64,000 bases of DNA from Parietaria judaica (Eukaryota > Streptophyta > Magnoliopsida > Rosales > Urticaceae), in the NCBI GenBank assembly GCA_954871525.1, contig OX940863.1, positions 24,440,001 to 24,504,000 of the forward strand, written 5' to 3'. The stretch's first letter is position 1. Each line of letters opens with the position of its first letter. The translations under genes were made by a program, and so were the position numbers. Positions 57,640 through 64,000 of this stretch are shown here, piece after piece. The notes beneath the pieces are model-generated. The model made no database searches and was not told the DNA's origin. It worked only from the letters and a program-made list of their open reading frames with translations.

Positions 57640-58430
57640 TTTTTTTTAGTGTGGTTAAAGTCACAAAAATACATGGTGTTTTATACTTCCAAAGATAACG
57701 CTTCGCCATCCATTTTCCACTGCGTTGCCTATATGGTAAGATTCTTTTTCCCAGATTTTGTTAAGATCATTATTGGTTTCACTGAACTAAGGAATCCTTA
57801 TTCTGTAAGTTTGGAAAAAAGTTGCTCAGGGTTATTTTTAGTGAAATGATGCATAATAGAATGCTCTGTTTTAGTTGTCTTAACATCTCTTATTACAAAT
57901 AGCAAAGAGTTTGATAATTAATTTTTGGTTACATATTGTTCAAAAGCATGTAATCAAACAACAATAGATGCATGCTTTCAAAATTATGATTGTATTGTTT
58001 TGTTTTTCTTTCAAATATCAATGTTATTGACTTCTCATTTAACCAAAAAAAAAAAATCTTGATCTTTGAATACTAAACAATGTTATGGAAAAACAATTTT
58101 TTCTTCCGTAAGCTACAAGATTTTTCTAATCAGATGAGGTTTAGACTTTATTTGGTTATCTAAATATGTTTTTCAATATGTAAGTTATGATTCATGGTAA
58201 ATACGAGGCTGTAAGTATTTTTTTTTTATGAAAGAAAATGTGCACTACTACGAAATAGATATAGTTTTGTGATTTTCTTTCAAAGTTTGCTTTCAAGTAT
58301 CTTCTGCTTACCATTGTTCTTGGCTGGAGTTGTGTGACACACGAAATGAGATTTGAGATGTGGTGCATGAATAGACATAAGTGGTGATTCACGGGCACCA
58401 TCGTCGTCAGTAACTTCACGGGAAATGGTT
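57640..58430 (+). repeat. Diverged internal duplication, copy 1
   Basis: Contains a frame with SKDNASPSIFHCVAYMVRFF and GFTELRNP, and further on a GGTGCATGAATAGA...CACCATCGTC stretch. Both parts recur in the same order at 59340-59810. Frames are short and I do not recognise a product. Confidence 0.5.
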
Positions 58431-59339
58431 CGGCTGTGCCGACACCACCATAATATTATGGAGTCTAGCAGACGCTACACTATTATTGTAAGTTTATTGA
58501 GTGATTATGTAGAGAAATATTAACTGACCTTATATGTATATGTGTTTGTGAGCTCTCTAAACTATTTTATATAATCTTTATCACATTTTCTTTTACATTT
58601 TGGAGAAAAAAAAAAAACTTATTTTACATTCAGAGTTTTTCCACTGATTTTTTTTCTTCTTTTCTGAGGGAAAGTCTTTAAGTCAGCTTAGAAATGTCGT
58701 TGAAGAGCTAAGGACGTGTAGGAAAACTTTGGGCAGAAAATAGGTGTTGTTGCTTCTAAGGGTATTTTTCCACTGAAATATTTATACAACCAGGTTTGTT
58801 TTATTTGAATTTTTATACTACTTGGTGCTTACACTTAATTTTCAAGAAAGCTTGCCTTTATCGTTTTTTAACTATTGAGTTTTTAGATTAGACGAGGATT
58901 TTTGTTTATTATTTTAATGTTGTTTCCTTCTGAATATAGAATGTGGCTTATTTTTAATTCCAATTTACACTATTCTTACAAAACAACAAGTGCAATATAG
59001 ACTAAATGAATTATTTTTACAATGGTTGATGTTGATTCCTGTTTTTTATAATGAATACGTTTTGTGAAAATTTATTCATTGAATTGTCTGCGAATGATTT
59101 ATTTCACTTTTAATTGTCAGTGTGTTTAATTACTGTATTCAAATTTGATCGAATGATGCAGATTGATTCCTATTTCTTATTTCTTATGGTATATTACTTT
59201 ATAGCAGCAAATCTAACAAAGTGTGGATTAATTTATTGAGTTACAGGTCAAGCAAAAGTTCTATAACCAAACATGAGATCAAGTACGTTTCTGCTTTTAT
59301 AATAGATTATTACTATTTTTAGACAATTTGTCTTCAAAG

Positions 59340-59810
59340 AATGGCTTTGCTGATTCATGTTTGGCTAAAGAGTGTGGTACTATTACCATACGTTGAATTT
59401 TTCAGTGATTTTATCGATTTGTGGTTAGATTTTTTTGGTAGTGTTACGATTTCCGTAACCATTGAAGATAAGGCCTTGCTATCCACCATCTGTTGCGTCG
59501 CTTCTCTGATGAAATTTGTTTTGCTGAGATTTTATAAAAAATCACTATCTGGTTTTATTGAAATATCGAATCATGAAGACTGTGATTATTGAACTGTCAG
59601 TGTCATTTGTCATATTCTCTATTTATCAATTACAAACAACTTTAATAAAATGACCAGCTTTGATAAATATTTCGTTTCTTATTTGGAATGCTTACAGCTA
59701 CTCATGAAATGAATTTGAGTATGGAATTTGAGGCATGAGAGAGTTGCGGTGCATGAACGGATAGAAGTTCTGACTTTTGAGTACCATCATCTGTCTGTCA
59801 CAACCTTTTT
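59340..59810 (+). repeat. Diverged internal duplication, copy 2
   Basis: A frame with IEDKALLSTICCVASLMKFV and GFIEISNHED aligns with copy 1, followed by GCGGTGCATGAACGGATAGA...TACCATCATC. The two copies differ widely, so the duplication is old, perhaps a repeated exon of a captured gene. Confidence 0.5.
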
Positions 59811-60548
59811 CGTAGAGAAAAAACTTATCGCTGTCATTTAGAATACATAAAAGGTTGTTTGAAAATCATATAATTTTCTCAATCTATTCTTGCAATTTGC
59901 AATCATATAATTATTTTGCTATCTGATTCAGGACTTATAAAAGCCAATAACGATAACCTATTCAACTTTTGTTTACATAGATAAACATGAACATTTACCG
60001 GCATTCTCTGTTAACAAACACGTTGAGGACTTGAATGAAGAGATGATTAACATGTAAAAATAATTCAAGTGAGAAACAAGTTTGAATATTTGGTCTCCCA
60101 CTTTTATCCAATGTGATATGCACTTCAATGCATCGTCATCCTAAATTTTTTTATTATTTTTCTCTCATACTTTATGATTATTTTTCTATAATTATAATTA
60201 GATATGATCGGTCATTAAGGACTTGGCGAAGCTTCAATTTCTTAATTTCACCATAAAAATAATTTTAGAATGAATGTTGAATTAAATCATTACTTCATAT
60301 CTTTATGACCTATCTTTAAATAATTGTAAAAAGAATGTTGAACTATATTTTAAATAACTATATCTTTAAACAAATGTTGAAAGTCAAAGGAGTGAAAGAT
60401 AGTGCCAATCAAGTTTCATTATACCTTAATATGTTAAAAGAGTAGACTGAGTTTAATATTATTTATCTTATTTTCCAGAATCTCTATTGTTACAAAATAT
60501 TTTTTACAATTATAATTAATGTTTTTTTACAAAATATTACATTAAACC

Positions 60549-60989
60549 AATGTTCAAAATACCGTTTTTGCCGATAAATCGGTTGCCGTTTTCGAAGATT
60601 ATCGATGGATTTTCGGGGATTATCGATAGAAAACTAATAAAACTGTAGCTTACCGTTACCTACAATTATCGAGGATTATCGATGGATTATCGATGGAAAA
60701 CCACTAAAATAGTTTTAAAAATATATTTACTATTTAAATAAAATATAGTTTCACTCTCACATATGTAAATACTCAAATAAAATCATGTCATACTAAAATA
60801 GTTTTTTTACATTGAAGGCATTTTCGCCGAAAATTGTTGAAAATTGCAATTTTTTTTAAAGTACCCACTTCTTTATTATTTTTACACAGTTTTGACGGAT
60901 AATCGATTGGTATGGAATATTTACCGATGACTACCGGCAAGACGAATAATCGACGATTATCGAGGATAATTGCGGAAAATCGAACCTTG
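60549..60989. mobile_element. MULE-type MITE, second AAGGTTC copy
   Basis: Left end AATGTTCAAAATACCG, right end GGAAAATCGAACCTTG; flanks CATTAAACC and CATTAAACA match at eight of nine. The interior shares GATTATCGA(T/G)GGA words with 36613-37080 but in inverted orientation. Confidence 0.75.
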
Positions 60990-61193
60990 CATTAAACAAC
61001 TAATTAATTGATAGCCATTTTTAAAAACTTTTCATAATATATATCATCTTATTCAACTATAAAATTTGAGGAACATCACAAAATTGAGAAATTGTTGAAT
61101 TCCATAGTGATATATATTTTTGATTACATAATACACTATATTACTTAATTCAATATTTCAAATGCTTAATTAATTTATTTTATTTTTTCACAT

Positions 61194-61224
61194 CACCGCG
61201 CGAAGCGCGGTGCCGGTCCACTAG
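61194..61224 (+). mobile_element. Helitron 3' terminus with hairpin
   Basis: CACCGCGC-GAA-GCGCGGTG forms an 8-bp stem (61194-61212), followed by CCGGTCCACTAG and a T. This is the textbook Helitron end: a GC hairpin about ten bases before CTAG, inserted at AT. Confidence 0.8.
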
Positions 61225-62755
61225 TGATTATTATAATTTAATTATTTGGATTTAATTATTAATATCTTATTAATAATTAATAGATTTATATTAATAATAA
61301 TATATATTTAATTATATATATTACATGTGTAAATCGATGTGGGCTTGCATGACCTAGCCCACACGAGTTTGACCTAGCTAGGGTTTAATATTTGCGGCAT
61401 AAGTTCCTAAAGTTTGGTACTTTGGCAAAAACCCTAAAATCAATCTTATCCTTTAGATCGGAGATGATTTAATATCATCCGTAGGATTAATATGATTGAT
61501 TTTTGACCTAACCCTAATTCGAAAATAGTAGCTTGGTGACCAAGCTTAGGGTTTTCGAATTTGACCTAATTAATTGTATCCGTTAGATCGGTTTAAGATT
61601 TAATCTTTACCGTCGGATTGAAAATTAATTATTATATATATTTTCGAAGATAATGATGAAGATAAAATCGAATTAGGCTTTAACCAAGTCTTAGAATATT
61701 TAATTTTTATCCTAAATTAATTTGATCCATTAGATCGGTCTAAGATTAATCTAAGCCGTTGGATCTAGATAATTAATTTCGAAATTATCATTATTATATA
61801 TATCGAAATTATGATAAGTAGATAAGATTGGTTTACCAAGTCTTTCTTATTTAATTAAATCCCTAATTAATTATATCCATTGGATTTAGATAAGATTAAA
61901 TCTAAGCCTTTGGATTAGGATGATTAATTATATTTAATAATGATTTTCGAAATTAGATATATATATATATAAATATTTGAATTATATTTAAATAAGAAGA
62001 TAAGATTGATTTTTGTATTTATCAAGTCTTTCTTATTTAATTAAATACAAGTTTAATTATAACCATTGGATCAAGATGAGATTAAATCTTAACCATTGGA
62101 TTGGAATAATTAAAGTATTTATATATATATATAATTCGAATTTAGGAGTGAAAATCTCTAATTCGGTTACGGGCCAAGTCTATAAATAAGGAGCTCATTT
62201 ACAACATTTTTCACACCTCTCCCCAGAGCAAAAACTCGAGCTTTCCCTCTCTCTCTCTAGGGTCTGCGAGTTTTCTGCTTCTGATCTCTTTTCTGGTTCG
62301 GCTTAGGAGACTATATCTCTGGAAGCTTCAAAAGAACCTCAGTTAAATTTTGCGACGGAGTCCTGCCGGCGAAGCCCACGCTTCGGTACGAGGAATCCAG
62401 GAGAATATCCCGGAAGATCACGGGTGTTTCCCTCAGCACCGGCGGAGCCCTGCCGAACTTCACAGTCCGCAGTCAGAAACGTCAATTGAGGTACGGCCTT
62501 ATGCATTGGGTTAATAAATGCAAACATTTACTGCTTTCTATTTATTTCTTATTTTGACTATGATATTAATAATGTGTTATGAATATTAAATATGTAATAT
62601 TTATCGGATCTTGTTGAAATGGTTATTACCCGACATCCGTGCCGTTGCTCCGATAACAAGTTTTCCGCTTTAAAATAATTTTTAAATTTTACCGGGACGG
62701 CTCGGAGGCATATTTCATGGTAATGAAGTTGGAATTCAAATCCCGATTACCAACA
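61225..62755. repeat. Right arm of element D with degenerate internal repeats
   Basis: From about 61440 to 62110, four or five copies, roughly 110-150 bp apart, of (T/C)CCATTGGAT-like and AGATTAAATCTAA-like words, often followed by AATTAAT and TTCGAA runs. A TATAAATA box lies at 62181-62188 with a CT-rich stretch after it, as in an LTR promoter. No gene. Confidence 0.6.
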
Positions 62756-63003
62756 GAAGGGCGCAAGGAGAGGATGACACTCGCCGCCATCTACCAAGGA
62801 GTTCCGGAAGATGTCCTTCTCATGATCGCCGAGAAGGATACCGCAAAGGAGGCGTGGTCGACATTTCGAACCATGTACATGGGCGCAGATCGCGTCAAGG
62901 AAGCAAAGGTACAGACCTTGAAGAGTGAGTTCGAGGTTATGAGGATGAGGGAGAGCGAATCAATTGATGATTTCGCTATGCGGCTCACGTCCATTATGAC
63001 CGG
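62756..63003 (+). pseudogene. Copia C gag, continuation
   Basis: Resumes the frame at GRKERMTLAAIYQGVPEDVL and continues through KEAKVQTLKSEFEVM to DDFAMRLTSIMT, aligned with copia B gag, which has a stop where this copy keeps Gln. Broken at 63003 by the next LTR. Confidence 0.9.
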
Positions 63004-64000
63004 TGTTGGTTGCAAAACGTGTATGCAAATTTTATGCAAGTGCACGTGTCGACAAGTAATACAGTGTGCAAAGCACAAAGATCGATCCCACGGAGACTAA
63101 GTCAAATTACGTATTTAATTACGAGTTATAAAAATATGAGACATCATGGAAAAATTCATTCAAAGCAATAATCATTCAAATTGTAAACTAAAAATAGTGT
63201 CCAAACTGTTAATTAACAATAAAAAGGACAGAGAGACAAGAAATTTGATGATCAATAAGAGAAATCGGTTGGGCTTATGAATTACTTCGGGTTTGGTAAA
63301 ATCAGCGATTGCTACAGAAATGCTATAACATTTCCCAAGTAATCCGAAAACGACAATTTCGTAGGTTCTTCCGAACTTCCGATTGAAAACCAAATGTAAG
63401 TTAATCCTTCATATTCCTATGCAAGGATTAATTACGGGTTAAAATTGAATTCCAATTTCATGATCTACACGGAGAGTTATATATTCCTATATCCCTCTCA
63501 ATCCTATGAACAAAATCCAAAGAATTAAACATGCATCAAGGTTGTATTTCCAATCCAATTCATATTTTCCAATACAGATTAGATCTTAAACGCTATTAAG
63601 TCGAAACGAGAAATAGAGTTATATCAATTAAAACTCAACCATGAACAAGGAAAATACTAAATTCTATAGAAATCATTAATCAACCAAACCCTTAGTTCAT
63701 CATTCACCCAACACTAGAAAATTAGTTCATACTTGAATAACAAAAATTAGTAGAGTAAAGTGGTTCAAGATACAACATCAAACCGACAATATGTTGAACA
63801 AAATAAACCCGGGTTGATGTGTTGATGTGCCTTGCTTCTTCCTTGATGATCCTCTTGCTTGCTGCCTTCTTTCTTCTTGTTTTCCTTCTTCTCCAAGGCT
63901 GCACAATAGCTGGTTGATATCCCTCTTTTTAGCTCGTTTTCTTCTTCTTCCAGGCTTTCTTTCGTTGATGTTTTTTTGCACTTGGTGGCTGATTCTTGCT
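63004..64000 (+). mobile_element. Start of another LTR element, runs off the window
   Basis: TGTTGGTTGCAAAACGTG begins exactly where copia C gag stops matching copia B. Non-coding and AT-rich, with GATCGATCCCACGGAGACT near 63081. The right end, partner LTR and target duplication are outside the window. Confidence 0.6.

Larger units (their letters stand above)
56651..61224 (+). mobile_element. Helitron-like segment, 5' end not found
   Basis: Called from its strong 3' end at 61224. No Rep/helicase frame is present, so it would be non-autonomous. It holds a diverged internal duplication (57640-58430 and 59340-59810) and a MITE. The start may lie left of copia B, between about 51050 and 51345, in which case copia B inserted into the Helitron. 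Confidence 0.5.
49640..62755. mobile_element. Element D: LTR-type insertion in copia C, itself invaded
   Basis: TGTTGGACATATG at the left end and TTACCAACA at the right, with a perfect 5-bp duplication GAAGG (49635-49639, 62756-62760). The uninterrupted site is seen in copia B at about 51995. No gag, pol or repeated LTR of D was found once copia B and the Helitron-like segment are set aside. The arms (49640 to about 51050-51345, and 61225-62755) are therefore best read as one solo LTR of roughly 3 kb. A non-autonomous element is the alternative. Confidence 0.75.
48840..63003 (+). mobile_element. Copia element C, split by insertions
   Basis: A 5' LTR (48840-49418), a primer-binding site and the start of gag, then a 13.1 kb insertion (49640-62755), then the next part of gag in the same frame up to 63003, where another LTR begins. 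Close relative of copia B, which provides the uninterrupted reference for both insertion sites. The rest of C lies beyond the window or is lost. Confidence 0.88.

Overview
The window is nuclear DNA of a flowering plant, probably a eudicot. The intergenic DNA is AT-rich, the host genes are intron-rich, and Ty1/copia LTR retrotransposons, large non-autonomous LTR elements, hAT, Mutator-like and PIF/Harbinger-like MITEs and Helitron ends are all present. The one enzyme gene recognised is a plant GS-OX-type flavin monooxygenase. No bacterial-style genes, CRISPR arrays, rRNA or canonical tRNA genes were seen.

Layout. Positions 1-8380 are transposon-rich intergenic DNA: two hAT elements (755-1732, 5414-6181), an LTR remnant (3943-4594), a broken copy of a glycine-rich-protein gene end (2873-2930), an Ac-type hAT element (7687-8262) and a Helitron-like end at 8380. 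Positions 8739-17086 (possibly to 17861) hold a DUF1995-domain gene on the + strand. Its second intron carries a complete but defective 5.7 kb Ty1/copia element with 100-bp LTRs (9201-14921). A seven-exon flavin monooxygenase gene lies tail to tail with it on the - strand (18039-21306). Positions 22522-26810 are a 4.3 kb non-autonomous LTR element. It sits directly upstream of the TATA box of a secreted glycine-rich protein gene (26937-27416).

Positions 27.5-40.6 kb contain no confident gene. They hold a solo LTR (29151-30789), a SINE-like sequence, three long-TIR foldback Mutator-like elements with 9-bp target duplications, hAT elements and a Helitron-like end. Positions 40614-47187 are a large non-autonomous LTR element whose interior is mostly minisatellite and whose 5' LTR carries a duplicated promoter block full of short palindromes. 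A relic of a second flavin monooxygenase gene follows (47541-47601).

Positions 48840-64000 are a nested stack. Copia element C (gag at 49449 and again at 62756) was split by element D (49640-62755). D contains a young copia element B (51346-56645) and a Helitron-like segment ending at 61224, which itself holds a MULE-type MITE. C is cut again at 63004 by another LTR element that runs off the window. Most of these boundaries rest on target-site duplications visible in the sequence.

How the genes relate. The host genes show no operon-like or pathway link. What joins the region is transposon insertion into an intron (DUF1995 gene), a promoter (glycine-rich gene) and other transposons. All coordinates were read by eye; identities are direct comparisons of short stretches, not computed alignments.
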